32,217 bases of DNA from Conidiobolus incongruus B7586 (Eukaryota; Entomophthoromycota; Entomophthoromycetes; Entomophthorales; Conidiobolaceae). The translations under genes were made by a program, and so were the position numbers. Location of the stretch: the NCBI GenBank assembly GCA_000697335.1, contig JNEM01014198.1:1-32217 (forward strand). Direction: 5' to 3'. The notes under the pieces are model-generated. The model saw nothing but the letters and a program-made list of their open reading frames with translations. It had not been told where the DNA came from and did not search any database. This document shows, piece by piece, positions 21,889-31,402 of the stretch (within the stretch, counting starts at the first letter, position 1; each line of letters begins with the position of its first letter).

Positions 21889-22312
21889 TCTATTTAAAAA
21901 ATTACAATTTTGGGAGTCAATTTATAAGTATGGGAATTTTAAATTTATCCAAATTTATTTGGATTCTCATCACATGCTAGTTGGAAATTTTAAATAATCA
22001 ATGTTAACAAGCTAAATCATAAAAAAATTATTAATAGTTTGAATATAGTTTCACATGTCAAAAATAAATTATATTATTAGTGATGGTATAATAAAAAGAT
22101 AAGCCGAAAATAAAGTAAGAATCCCGAAATACATAATAATATACCCTTATCTTGGCAAGACAGTTATTAGGCAGGTATAAAAATATAAAATGATAAAAAT
22201 GAAATGAGATAGGATATTTGTCATGATAAATATAATTTATATATTTTATTGTATTATTTATTATGTGGGAATTTAAATAAGATAAATATTATAATATTAT
22301 GATAATATATTC

Positions 22313-22318
22313 AAAAAA
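22313..22318 (-). terminator. T-run after the tRNA-Thr-like sequence
   Basis: Six T residues on the minus strand begin 6 nt after the tRNA-like 3' end, as in a Pol III terminator. Runs of this length are common here, so this is only mild support for the tRNA being transcribed. Confidence 0.45.
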
Positions 22319-22324
22319 TCGCTT

Positions 22325-22396
22325 TGCCAACGACCGGGATTGAGTCACGGTTCTTCTGTTTACAAGACAGACGCCTTACCACTTGGGCTTATAGGC
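22325..22396 (-). tRNA. tRNA-Thr(UGU)-like, degenerate
   Basis: 72 nt. The anticodon arm is perfect (TCTGT/ACAGA with loop CTTGTAA, anticodon TGT). The D arm AGCCCAAGTGGTAAGGC is acceptable. The acceptor stem begins with three good pairs (GCC with GGC) but has two mismatches further in. The spacing between acceptor and D stem lacks the usual U8-A9. The T loop (ACTCAAT) departs from TTCRANN. It looks like a tRNA-Thr gene that has degenerated, or an unusually divergent one. It sits 107 nt beyond the MTU1 stop codon. Confidence 0.55.
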
Positions 22397-22502
22397 TATA
22401 ATCGAAAGAAAAATAAAATTTTAAACATAATAGGTAAGTCCATAATAGATATTTTATTAAATAAATAATAGTATCAATTGATATCAGTTTAGATAAAACT
22501 CA

Positions 22503-24390
22503 CTATAAATTTTGTGACCACCATCTAGGTAATGGTAAATCAACTCTATTAATTGGACTACATCCAATTAAACTATGATCCATATCGTATAACACAATAA
22601 ACTATTTGAAAATCTCTAATTAATTTTAAGATTATAAAATCAATAATGATCCAATGTTTACCTGGCCAGGTGTTAATCCTCTTTGAGTCTGTATGAATTC
22701 TATTTGGTACTCAATATTTCCATCCTTGGTTCTATATTTTAAATTAATATTAAGATAATTTTTATATGCTTCTCAGTTGTTTAAATACCTTATAGATTTG
22801 ATATAAACTTTAGCTATATATCCAAAAAAGAAAAATATATGATTAATAAATATGAGATTGTGAAGGGAAAATATATAAATTACTTGGTTTTGCTTGACTT
22901 CTGACTTTAGCCATCATTATTTTGCCTAATTTGAACGTTTGTCAAAATTCAATTAATTTTTGGTCAATTAGTTTACCATCTTTGAATAAGTTATGATCAT
23001 TTGTATTATCAAAAAATTCAAATTGATTTAAGGTTAATTTGGTGGTATACATACAGGGATGATCTCCTTCGTTAACAGCCATGATAATATCGCGAGCAGT
23101 GTCTTTAATTCCAACATACCATCTATTCAATATAAATCAGTGATCATTAATTTTGTGTCATGAGATCGAAGAAATAATTGACATACCTCTGACCGAGTCC
23201 AGTTCCTCTTAATCTTTGACCCAAAGTAAATTCCCAAATATTGACATTCATAATGAATTTGCCATCCTTCCAATTGACAACTTTAGCTTGATTTTCTTGA
23301 AGGTAGTTGGATAAAAATTGCTGGAATCCAGTAGGTCGTTTACCAATAAAACAAATACCCATACTCTCTTTTTGTTCGCTCTGCTCTACAAATCCAACTT
23401 GTTTTGCGAGTTGTTTCACTTGCAATTTATACATTGTACCAAGAGGGAAGATAACCTGTGATATTGTTAGAGACTAATAACCAATGATTTAGTGAGCTAA
23501 TCAATTTACTTTATCTAGTTTGGCTTGAGGAACTCCGGCAAGATAGTAAGTTTGATCTTTTACAGGATCGACACCTAGCATTCAAATTACAAAATATGAA
23601 ATAAAGCATATTGATATTTGAAAAATACCCTGCAGCAATTTTAAAGAATTAGGATTACAACGATCTACAGTAGCATAATGACCTGTAACGATCCAATATT
23701 CTTCACCATTAGCATGATGATTTAAATGATCCCAAAGTACGCCAAACTTTACTTCTTTATTACACAAAATATCGGGATTTGGTGTTTGTCCCAATTGATA
23801 ACTATTTAAAGTTGGTTCAAATACTGAATTCCAATAATTTTTAATTAAATTAATCTATAATTAATCATTAATGATTAAATTGAATATACTATAAAGAATT
23901 GATTAATATAATAAAGTTACTTTAATACTCGGTATATTTAACTTTTTAGAAATGGATTGTACTTTGGACCATTCCCTTTCACTTGGACAACTATTTAATC
24001 CTCCGCGCTCTTCCTGATGATCCCAGTTATTTAAATATATTCCAGTATATTTTAAATTTGGAAACTAATTAATAATTAATAAATTATATTCTTAATAAAG
24101 TTTACAATAACTTTTTTATTACCCTTTGCATCATTAAATAAGCTGCCATTGTAGAGTCTACACCACTAGAAAGTGCTAAGAATACTAATAACAATTACAA
24201 ATATAATTTAGTTTAGATAATTATATTCGAAGATTAATATTTAAATACCTCTAATATTATTATTATGATTATTTTCAAATTTTTTAATAATAGTCTCATT
24301 TAAACCGAAATTTAATATTTTTTTATTTATAGAATGAATTTGTCTATTAAATATTAAATTATAGTTAAATATTTTAAAATTATATCTCAT
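22503..24390 (-). CDS. MTU1: Mitochondrial tRNA-specific 2-thiouridylase (MTU1/TRMU/Slm3, MnmA family), 11 exons
   Basis: Thiolates the wobble uridine of mitochondrial tRNA-Glu, -Lys and -Gln. Exons (minus): 24390-24249, 24184-24123, 24064-23921, 23854-23629, 23574-23510, 23455-23187, 23122-22977, 22925-22884, 22813-22789, 22731-22662, 22601-22503. All join in frame, giving 429 aa. The basic N terminus (MRYNFKIFNYNLIFNRQIHS) fits a mitochondrial presequence. The PP-loop ALSSGVDST (53-58) binds ATP. TPNPDILCNKEVKFG holds catalytic Cys147, and ESMGICFIGKR holds catalytic Cys248. TGHYATVD, GVDPVKDQTYYLAG and FTLGQR are family blocks. The C-terminal domain lies in small exons 8-11 (AKVRSQAK; QTQRGLTPGQ; VLYDMDHSLIGC). 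An open-frame reading stops at 22942 inside intron 7 and would miss this domain. Introns are 51-70 nt. Only 341 bp separate its ATG from that of the uL6m gene. Confidence 0.93.
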
Positions 24391-24731
24391 TTTAATATTC
24401 AGTTTATAATAATTTATTTTTAATTTATTCTATGCTGTGTATCTTCATTTTTTTGTGACATGATAGGGTTTTTTAAAATTTTTATAATTGTATTGTTTTA
24501 TGGGAATATTTAAAGTTAAAATATATCCCATAAACAAAACTCTAGATTGGATAAATTTTAAATTAATTTTTAACAAAATAAATATTAAATATAAATCAAT
24601 TTCAACAAAAATTTAAATTATAAATTGATAGAATATAAAATTAAAATAATAATTGGGATATTTTAATTTTTATTTATTAATTTAAATCTTACAATATTTT
24701 TTATTTATTTTTTTAATAATTAGACTTTAAG
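24391..24731. promoter_or_regulatory. Divergent promoter between MTU1 and uL6m
   Basis: 341 bp of AT-rich DNA between two head-to-head ATGs, with a slightly less AT-rich core at about 24425-24545. No clear TATA or factor site can be singled out. Both genes act in mitochondrial translation, so shared control is plausible but inferred. Confidence 0.5.
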
Positions 24732-25409
24732 ATGATCTCCTCATTATTAAAAACTTCATTAACTAAATCTATCAATCAAACTTGTTTGAGAAGTTTTTCT
24801 ACCGTTTCTCCTCAACTCAGTCATATCGGAAAAGCTAGTTTATATTACCCTTCTGACGTTTCCATCACTTTATTAGACGAAATTTCTCCCAACAACCAGA
24901 AATATGGTGAAGCTAAAATGCTTTCTGTTAAAGGACCCTTGGGTGAACAAAGAGTTCCCATCGTTCCTTTTGTCAAACTTGATTTTGTCAAGGAAGTAAC
25001 GGAGGCTGGTAATCATGAACTTAAAGTGACAGTTGAAGATCCCTCTATCAAGCACCAAAAAGCTATGTGGGGTACTACCCGTGCTTTAATTTCTAATTGT
25101 ATCGAAGGTGTTACCGAAGGTTTTACCATCAGTCTTAGAATGAGTGGTGTTGGTTACCGTGCTATGCTCGAAGGAGATACTATTGGTCTCAAATGTGGTT
25201 ATAGTCATCCTATCAATGAACCTATTCCTGAGGGTATTCAAGTTAAAGTCCCTAATCCTACTAAGATCATTATGACAAGTATTGATAAGCAAAAATTGAT
25301 GGCTTTTGCTACCAAAGTACGCAAGTGGAAGAAACCCGAACCTTACAATGGTAAAGGTATTTTCATTGGTGATGAAGTTGTTAGAAGAAAGGAAGGTAAA
25401 AAGAAATAA
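24732..25409 (+). CDS. MRPL6: Mitochondrial large-subunit ribosomal protein uL6m
   Basis: 225 aa, single exon. Residues 1 to about 25 (MISSLLKTSLTKSINQTCLR) form a mitochondrial presequence. Two L6 domains follow. The first has LSVKGPLGEQRVPI and the GTTRALISNCIEGVTEGF helix (about 118-132). The second has the GVGYRAMLEGDTIGLKCGYSHPI block and ends with the family signature KPEPYNGKGIFIGDEVVRRKEGKK. It binds 23S-type rRNA near the sarcin-ricin loop and stalk base in the mitochondrial ribosome. The ATG is preceded by an A/T leader with no other in-frame ATG. The TAA overlaps an AATAAA-like stretch. Confidence 0.95.
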   Translation: MISSLLKTSLTKSINQTCLRSFSTVSPQLSHIGKASLYYPSDVSITLLDEISPNNQKYGEAKMLSVKGPLGEQRVPIVPFVKLDFVKEVTEAGNHELKVTVEDPSIKHQKAMWGTTRALISNCIEGVTEGFTISLRMSGVGYRAMLEGDTIGLKCGYSHPINEPIPEGIQVKVPNPTKIIMTSIDKQKLMAFATKVRKWKKPEPYNGKGIFIGDEVVRRKEGKKK

Positions 25410-25891
25410 ATTTTTAATAAATTATTACTTCAAAATCAATTTTTAAAATTTCATTTTCAATTTTCTTCATTGAATAAAAGTAATCAAAATAAAAATTTCA
25501 ATGGCTAAAAGTAATAAAGCAACTTGGATTCATTAAATGTAACTAAGCAATAAATCGGTATAAAATATAATAGGCTTATTCAAGCATCAATCGGTATTGC
25601 TAGTAGTCTTCATTTTAAATCTGATTAATTTCATATGTTTAACTATGAAAGCTTATTGGCAATAGTATGAATAAAATTTCCAAGTAAATCTGGTAGTGAT
25701 TTATTAGGAACATGCGAAAACAAATTATATTAAGAGTATCTTATATTGAGTCTGAAGATATTTTTCATTAATTTATAAAGCATTTTGATTGCTGATAATA
25801 AATTGAAAAGAATTCTAGAATGAAATATATAATATTTTTTAAGAGGAAAACAAAAATAAATTACATTTTTATTAATAGTACATTATTCACG
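25410..25891. other. Spacer between convergent uL6m and Elg1-like genes
   Basis: Holds the 3' ends of both genes (AATAAA-like sites near 25420 and in the minus strand near 25870). A minus-strand patch at about 25640-25740 (HVPNKSLPDLLGNFIHTIAN) looks coding-like but is short and unconnected. No gene called. Confidence 0.4.
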
Positions 25892-28603
25892 TTATTGATT
25901 GTCACAGTTGTCAATTGATTGTATTAGAGATATATGTTTCAAAAATGTTACCTCATCATTGTCAAGGTTTAATTCACGACAATGTAACTGGGGTCTCCTC
26001 ATACCTCTACCAAATGTAGTGTACTGATGATACTTGCCTGTTATTATAGGATCCAAGTAAGAACCAAAATTAGCCCACCACTTAGTATTATTCATTTTAG
26101 TCGTGTCATCTTTAAGCATATAATACTGGGTAATCTTGTGTCTCAAGCTTCCAAGATCAGCTGATGATTGTAGTTGATTGGGGGAGGATTCATTATTTAA
26201 ACTACTAATAATATCATTATGGGATGACATAGTATAGCAGTTCCAAATGTCACTTTCATCACAGGAATATGTGATATAGTTCGGATAAATGCAATGTGAA
26301 GTGGCTGAATCTGTTGCTTTAGAAAGTGGGGAGTCATATTCTTCCAACCTATGCAGTAGAGAGTGTGATTTTAAGCATACTTCAGGCTCCAATACTCGAT
26401 AATTAACCTTGGGATGGGGTGTTAAGATATCATAGTCGGATTGTGTATTTAACACTGTGACCCATTGTTCTAGGCTCATCTCAGAATTCGTTAATTCAGC
26501 ATCTTTCACACTTTCAATATCAAAATCTTGTCTAATCGCATCCCAGATACTAGGAATATAAACATATTTAGCTAACTGACCTTCGTAGTCGGATACTACT
26601 TGGTCTGCATCCAGCCCAATTCCCATCTTTGATAAAGCATCTTCAATTTTGTGATTGCAGTTGACTTGAGATATATTTTGATATTGAATCAATTTACAAA
26701 CTGATTCGAGTTGATTAAGTATTTTACTAACATCTTGATTCATAGCATTAGTCACAGTTAAAATATCAGATTTGTTAAGCATAATCTTATCCCTGAGTGC
26801 AATATACTGAATTTGAGATGCAAGAGTATCAGCGTTAATTAATTCTAAGGATAACGTGTCCTGAATATTTAATTTACAGTCAATAGGTATTTGTAACCCT
26901 GGATCGGATGATAGAACGATAGGTCTTTTGGATTCTTTAGCAATCTGACTAAGAGCTTGCCAGAAATTGTGGTCAATGGGAAACAAAATATCGGCGTGAT
27001 TGATGAAAATAACTACATTGCTCTTGCCATTTCCTCCAACAAAGTGTGTTTTACTAATTTCCCCAATGCATTGTTGCACTCCCTTAGAAGATCGCAGCAT
27101 TCCTGGGTGTAGTTCAACGACTTGGAAATCCATGGAGCGTGCGCATGCATGTACTATCATAGTTTTCCCACTTCGAGCAGGGCCCTCAAGAATCATAACG
27201 TTATTAAGACTGATCCAGTGGTGAGGTACGTTGTCAGACTCGGGAAAGCCGGCGTTAATCTTATGTTTCTTTTTAGGCATATTTCCTTTTCCCCTCCCTT
27301 TAGTTTTCCTCTGATATTTAGGTCTTTGGAAATCATCATCAGAGTCATCATATACTTCCAGACTTGAGTAAATAAAGGCTTCGTCGTATTCATTATCCTG
27401 GTCGGTTAAACTCTTTTTAATCTTCCATCGCTTTAACCATACTTCTAAAAGTCTGATTGTTTCAAAGTTGGCCTGGAATTCATGCGGATAATTAGGTGTA
27501 TATTTCATAGACCAAGTTCCTTGGTTGGAATTGGGTGCGAGAGGTAGCTGATAATCAGGGGCAATAATATCATCCCACCACTCATGCATTTCGGGTAACA
27601 TGAAAACTTCTGCTGGAGCTTCTATTTTGGATACGACTTGTGATTGAGAAAGTAAATTAAAATTGGAGAATTTTCGAATTTCAGGAATATTGCGACGTTT
27701 TATAGAAGGGTATTTATCTAAGTTAAACTCTCTTTTTGCAAGGTGGAGCATATGTTCATCACTAGAAGGTAGCCGGGGATCTAAGAGGGGGACTGAGATA
27801 GGGCTGGGAGTGCGTGGCTTCGGAAAAGAAGATTTCGTGCAGTGAGCTGGGCTGAAAAATGGATTCATGGTTTTACCTCTATTCATTCCTTGAATCAGTG
27901 CTAGTCGCTTTGCCTCCTCTACTTTTGCTTTTTCTTTCCTTTGTGCTTCAGCTAACTCTTTCTTTTTTTGAGGACTAAGGAAGAAAGGGTGTGTTGGTAA
28001 AGGTGGTTTTGGCGGGCATTCTATATTTAAATCTACAGGCTTCGACTTGATGTCGTTGTCAGCCGATTTCTTAGTTTGAGGCTTAAATTTGATAAAAAAT
28101 GGATGTATCGGTTTAGGCGGTGTGGATGAAATGACTTCATCATTTGTTAAGTCAACCTCTTTTGGTTCTTTTTCTTCGAGACTATCGATATCTATTGTAG
28201 CAGTTTGAGTTTCTTCTATAGTTTGAATAATTGATGGCCGTTCTACTAAGCTACAATCTAATTCATCCTCTTTTAATACATCTAATATTTCTATAATATT
28301 CTCCTCAGACATTGATGAAATAGAAAGAGTGTGGTCTTGAATAGAGTCAGTTTGAACTGAAACGGTTTCTTCTAAATTTTTTTTGACATTTTCTACAGAT
28401 TGTACAGTTTGAGCGGCTTGTTCAGGGTTCACAGATTCAATAGTTGTATTAGTCTTTTTAGATCTTCTAGGCGATTTTGTAGGTATAGTCATATATTCCA
28501 AATCTGGAGGTAACTGTTCGTCAAATAGGTTTTTTAAATTATAATTAGGACGCGCTAATTTGGAAACGCGAGAAGATTTCCGAACAGGGGTAATGTCACT
28601 CAT
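25892..28603 (-). CDS. ELG1: Elg1/ATAD5-like RFC-type AAA+ ATPase, large subunit of a PCNA unloader
   Basis: 903 aa, single exon, ATG at 28601-28603. In the family, this subunit replaces Rfc1 in a clamp-loader complex with Rfc2-5 and removes PCNA from chromatin after replication. The disordered N-terminal half is charged and Ser/Thr-rich and starts with a basic patch (TPVRKSSRVSKLARP). Three short [HN]PFF motifs at about 167-170, 205-208 and 247-250 are spaced about 40 residues apart. YTPNYPHEFQAN (368-379) and LEVWLKRWK precede the ATPase core, as in ATAD5. Walker A is GPARSGKT (474-481). The Walker B position reads VVIFINHADILF (about 530-541), where the family usually has two acidic residues; here they are Asn and His. 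IVLSSDP (562-567) is the sensor-1 region. A lysine-rich stretch (432-448) may be a nuclear signal. The C-terminal 260 residues are not otherwise recognisable. Rfc1 and Ctf18 are less likely, given the HEFQAN and LSSDP context and the lack of a BRCT domain. Confidence 0.8.
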   Translation of the reverse strand: MSDITPVRKSSRVSKLARPNYNLKNLFDEQLPPDLEYMTIPTKSPRRSKKTNTTIESVNPEQAAQTVQSVENVKKNLEETVSVQTDSIQDHTLSISSMSEENIIEILDVLKEDELDCSLVERPSIIQTIEETQTATIDIDSLEEKEPKEVDLTNDEVISSTPPKPIHPFFIKFKPQTKKSADNDIKSKPVDLNIECPPKPPLPTHPFFLSPQKKKELAEAQRKEKAKVEEAKRLALIQGMNRGKTMNPFFSPAHCTKSSFPKPRTPSPISVPLLDPRLPSSDEHMLHLAKREFNLDKYPSIKRRNIPEIRKFSNFNLLSQSQVVSKIEAPAEVFMLPEMHEWWDDIIAPDYQLPLAPNSNQGTWSMKYTPNYPHEFQANFETIRLLEVWLKRWKIKKSLTDQDNEYDEAFIYSSLEVYDDSDDDFQRPKYQRKTKGRGKGNMPKKKHKINAGFPESDNVPHHWISLNNVMILEGPARSGKTMIVHACARSMDFQVVELHPGMLRSSKGVQQCIGEISKTHFVGGNGKSNVVIFINHADILFPIDHNFWQALSQIAKESKRPIVLSSDPGLQIPIDCKLNIQDTLSLELINADTLASQIQYIALRDKIMLNKSDILTVTNAMNQDVSKILNQLESVCKLIQYQNISQVNCNHKIEDALSKMGIGLDADQVVSDYEGQLAKYVYIPSIWDAIRQDFDIESVKDAELTNSEMSLEQWVTVLNTQSDYDILTPHPKVNYRVLEPEVCLKSHSLLHRLEEYDSPLSKATDSATSHCIYPNYITYSCDESDIWNCYTMSSHNDIISSLNNESSPNQLQSSADLGSLRHKITQYYMLKDDTTKMNNTKWWANFGSYLDPIITGKYHQYTTFGRGMRRPQLHCRELNLDNDEVTFLKHISLIQSIDNCDNQ

Positions 28604-29036
28604 AATTAAATTATAACCCAGAAATATAAAAAATAATAGTTTTAAACAAAATATAAAAAATATATTTAATATTAAATATTTTTTAATTTGATAGTGTTAC
28701 TGTAAAAATAATTAGTGATTAATTACTAAAACTCTCGCGTTGACAATGAAATTTTAGAATTTGTTATAGCATGATCCTTCAATTAGAATTTAATTCAATA
28801 GGTGGTTTCCTGTTATTATGGGATAAATGATTGTTATCTTCGTAAATTGATATACTTGATTTAAAAAATAATTGGAGAATTTGAAGATATATAATATAAG
28901 AAAACAAGTTTAGATTTAGTAATATATGATGTCTTAATTGTAGTTAATAATATTATAAATTTACCCAATTTTGATGTATTTATAATAATTTTCAAATTAT
29001 GAATGAAGATTTGTGAAAATATTCAAATTTGAATTA

Positions 29037-29234
29037 TTAATAATCACATAATATCCCCACAGTTAAAAATTTCGTCTCCATAATCAGGATATATTTCACA
29101 TTTGTTGATTGGTCAAATCGTGTAAGGAATTGAAATTTAAAATCATAGTACGAAATATAAATATTTAATTGGTTGAACGCGAATGTAGAATTCATTAATA
29201 ATCTGCTTCCTCTTATACTGGTTATTAAACTCAT
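29037..29234 (-). CDS. Small hypothetical ORF
   Basis: 65 aa with a true ATG, beginning MSLITSIRGSRLLMNSTFAF and aromatic-rich throughout. No signal peptide, motif or splice site recognised. Composition is less A/T-driven than most chance frames in the window, but the plus strand over part of it is also plausible. It could be a small gene, one exon of a larger one, or chance. Confidence 0.2.
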   Translation of the reverse strand: MSLITSIRGSRLLMNSTFAFNQLNIYISYYDFKFQFLTRFDQSTNVKYILIMETKFLTVGILCDY

Positions 29235-29559
29235 TCTCTATAATCTTTCAAACATTAACAAGTTATAATGATACTCATAAAAATATAAAGGATTGAACTG
29301 TGTTTAAAATATAATTTGCTACATTATCTATTGAAATAATCCAAATAACTTCATTTTATTATCTATAGATTTATAATCTAAGATTTGTATTATATATTTT
29401 TGTTAATGAAACATTAAATAATAAACCATAAATTATGATCCAGATTTTCGGTATTGAAAACAGTAAATATATTGAAAGGATGATTTAAAAAATTAATGAT
29501 ACAGTTTTAATGATAAATCAGTATAATATAAACAAAAATAGTAATATTTAATTTTTTGA

Positions 29560-30040
29560 AATATTGATGCTTAATCCTTTGAAAATTTGGCTAGAGTTCG
29601 ATTATGTTAAAGATGAATTTAGCCCATAGTGAAATGGTTGTAGATTAAGCAGATCATTAAAACATTAATATTACTATTGTAATGTATAAATTCAATTATT
29701 CAATTGTATCACATATCACTATTTTCATGATAAAAACCAATCTTTCAGTGACTATAAAGTTGATTCTGGAGTTTCAAGTCTCTTTGAATGAAAGAATAAT
29801 AACTGGATGCTCAATGTAAAAGGTTATAAACAAGTAGAATGAGTGATTTTGAATTTAGTACCATATTTTATTGAAATGCATAATTTAGGTTACTTGTATC
29901 AGAACAATATCCAGAAAAAATTTTATGGTGCATTTTTCGCCTTTATTATATATTTCAATATCCAATCACTCATTGCAGTTTGTTCTATAAAAATTATTAG
30001 TTGTTTGATTGGTATTGGAATGATATTCAATATTGAATAA
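29560..30040 (+). pseudogene. Interrupted coding-like stretch, hydrophobic C terminus
   Basis: Patches in plus-strand frames read LNPLKIWLEFDYVKDEFSP (about 29570-29628), NNNWMLNVKGYKQVE (about 29797-29840), then 29843-30040 continuously (LNLVPYFIEMHNLGYLYQNN followed by a strongly hydrophobic segment of about 40 residues that could span a membrane once or twice). A few breaks separate them. A dead gene for a membrane protein is the likeliest reading. Family not recognised. Confidence 0.3.
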
Positions 30041-30784
30041 TGAAAATATTTGCAATATTTATCTAATAATTACAAGATTTTAGAAAATATTAAATCTAAT
30101 GATTAACACATAATAAAAAGATTTAATTGAACAAATTTAATTCTGAAATAGTAAGAATATTTGAATTGGAAATTTGACAAAAATAATCAAATATTAAAAC
30201 CCAAAATAAATCGTCTTGAAAACAAATAACTAGAGGATGATAATCTGATTAAATAACTGAATTATTTAACTGTTTGAATGACTATAAATATATTAATAAT
30301 TACTTACTTGATGCATAAAGTATATATATTAAAGAAAAAATTATATCTTCCCATTTCTCTCTATTATAAAGGAATTTAAAATAATAAATAATTAATCTTA
30401 TAAATGTAAATTTTTAAAAAAATTACATGTTGAAAATAATAAAAATGTAAACATATGATTAACTTGAAAAACAATATTATATCAAAACTGATTTCAAATA
30501 CATTTATATTAAAGCATTATTTCATTATAATTATACAATAACAATCCCAATATTCATAAATAGATCCTTTTTCGAGATAGATATAAATTTTAAATCTACT
30601 AATTATTAATCTGAATGTATAATAAAAATATATTTGTATTAATAGGTTTTTATTAAATATTTAATGATACAGTGAAGAATTATTTAAAATGGAAAATGAT
30701 AAATATAAAATTTAAACACAATCAAATGAGATAATAAAAATTATTTATACTGAGCCATTATTGTTATAAATTGAATTCAAAATA

Positions 30785-31402
30785 CTAATATTTAATGTAT
30801 GTGTCATATTCTCCACTATATCCGTCATAATCACTATTATAGCCATTATACTCATAATCATATCCGTCATATTCATTGTTATAACGGTAGTCATAACCTC
30901 CATTATATCCATTATATCCATCACTGCCATAGTCTCTTTTATAGCCATTGGGTTTCTTTCCATACTTGTGACCATCGTATTCATCTTCATCGTAATCGTC
31001 TTCATCGTGTTCATGGTCTTCGTAATCCTCGCTTTCATATTCTTCTATCTCTTCAGGCTTTTCAGATTCTTCAGGTTCACTTGATTGTTCAAGTTCTTCT
31101 TCCGAAACTGCTATGTCAACGACTTCCTCTTTTTCGTCATTCAAACCAATATCAAGTACATCTTCTTCATCTTCGATATCAGTTCTCAACTCGATACCTT
31201 TTCCTTTTGAAGGGTGATGATTTTGAGCTTTATTATCACTAAGTTCCAGGATATCATCTACAACCAAATCTAGAACATCTATATCTGCCAAGTCTAATCC
31301 TTCCAAAGCACCAATACGACGAGTCAAAAAATGACTTGAAGTAGGAAGAGGTGTAGCAAGCGAACCAGTAATTAATACAGCGAACAAAGTATTTGAACGC
31401 AT
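30785..31402 (-). CDS. Small secreted acidic protein with Tyr/Gly/Asp-rich tail
   Basis: 205 aa, single exon, ATG at 31400-31402. Signal peptide about 1-17 (MRSNTLFAVLITGSLAT). A dibasic TRR at 27-29 fits removal of a short propeptide by a Kex2-type protease. Residues 30-60 are Asp/Leu-rich (LADIDVLDLVVDDILEL). Residues 70-145 are extremely acidic (Glu/Asp runs). A second dibasic KR at 155-156 separates a tail (157-205) built of loosely repeated YDGY/YNGY units. No cysteines. No family recognised. It could be a cell-wall or matrix protein, a cation-binding protein, or a processed secreted peptide precursor. Being small, secreted and low in complexity it would also be listed as an effector candidate, but nothing shows that directly. 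Confidence 0.75.
   Translation of the reverse strand: MRSNTLFAVLITGSLATPLPTSSHFLTRRIGALEGLDLADIDVLDLVVDDILELSDNKAQNHHPSKGKGIELRTDIEDEEDVLDIGLNDEKEEVVDIAVSEEELEQSSEPEESEKPEEIEEYESEDYEDHEHDEDDYDEDEYDGHKYGKKPNGYKRDYGSDGYNGYNGGYDYRYNNEYDGYDYEYNGYNSDYDGYSGEYDTYIKY

Larger units (their letters stand above)
21809..22324. other. TPI1 upstream region and tRNA flank
   Basis: 21809-21900 is the probable core promoter and leader of TPI1. The remainder is AT-rich, with an unremarkable less AT-rich patch around 21900-22160. No gene seen. Confidence 0.4.
28604..30784. other. Gene-poor spacer with decayed coding stretches
   Basis: 28604-28760 is the probable promoter of the Elg1-like gene. Two open or interrupted stretches (29037-29234 and 29560-30040) are listed separately. 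30050-30780 is AT-rich with nothing recognisable beyond the 3' flank of the secreted-protein gene. Confidence 0.4.

Noticed and set aside
29622-29660. 5' half of a tRNA (AGCCCATAGTGAAATGGTTG)
   Set aside because: No anticodon or T arm follows; likely chance inside a coding relic.
30799-31242. 147-codon His/Leu-rich plus-strand frame
   Set aside because: Antisense shadow of the acidic Tyr-rich secreted protein.
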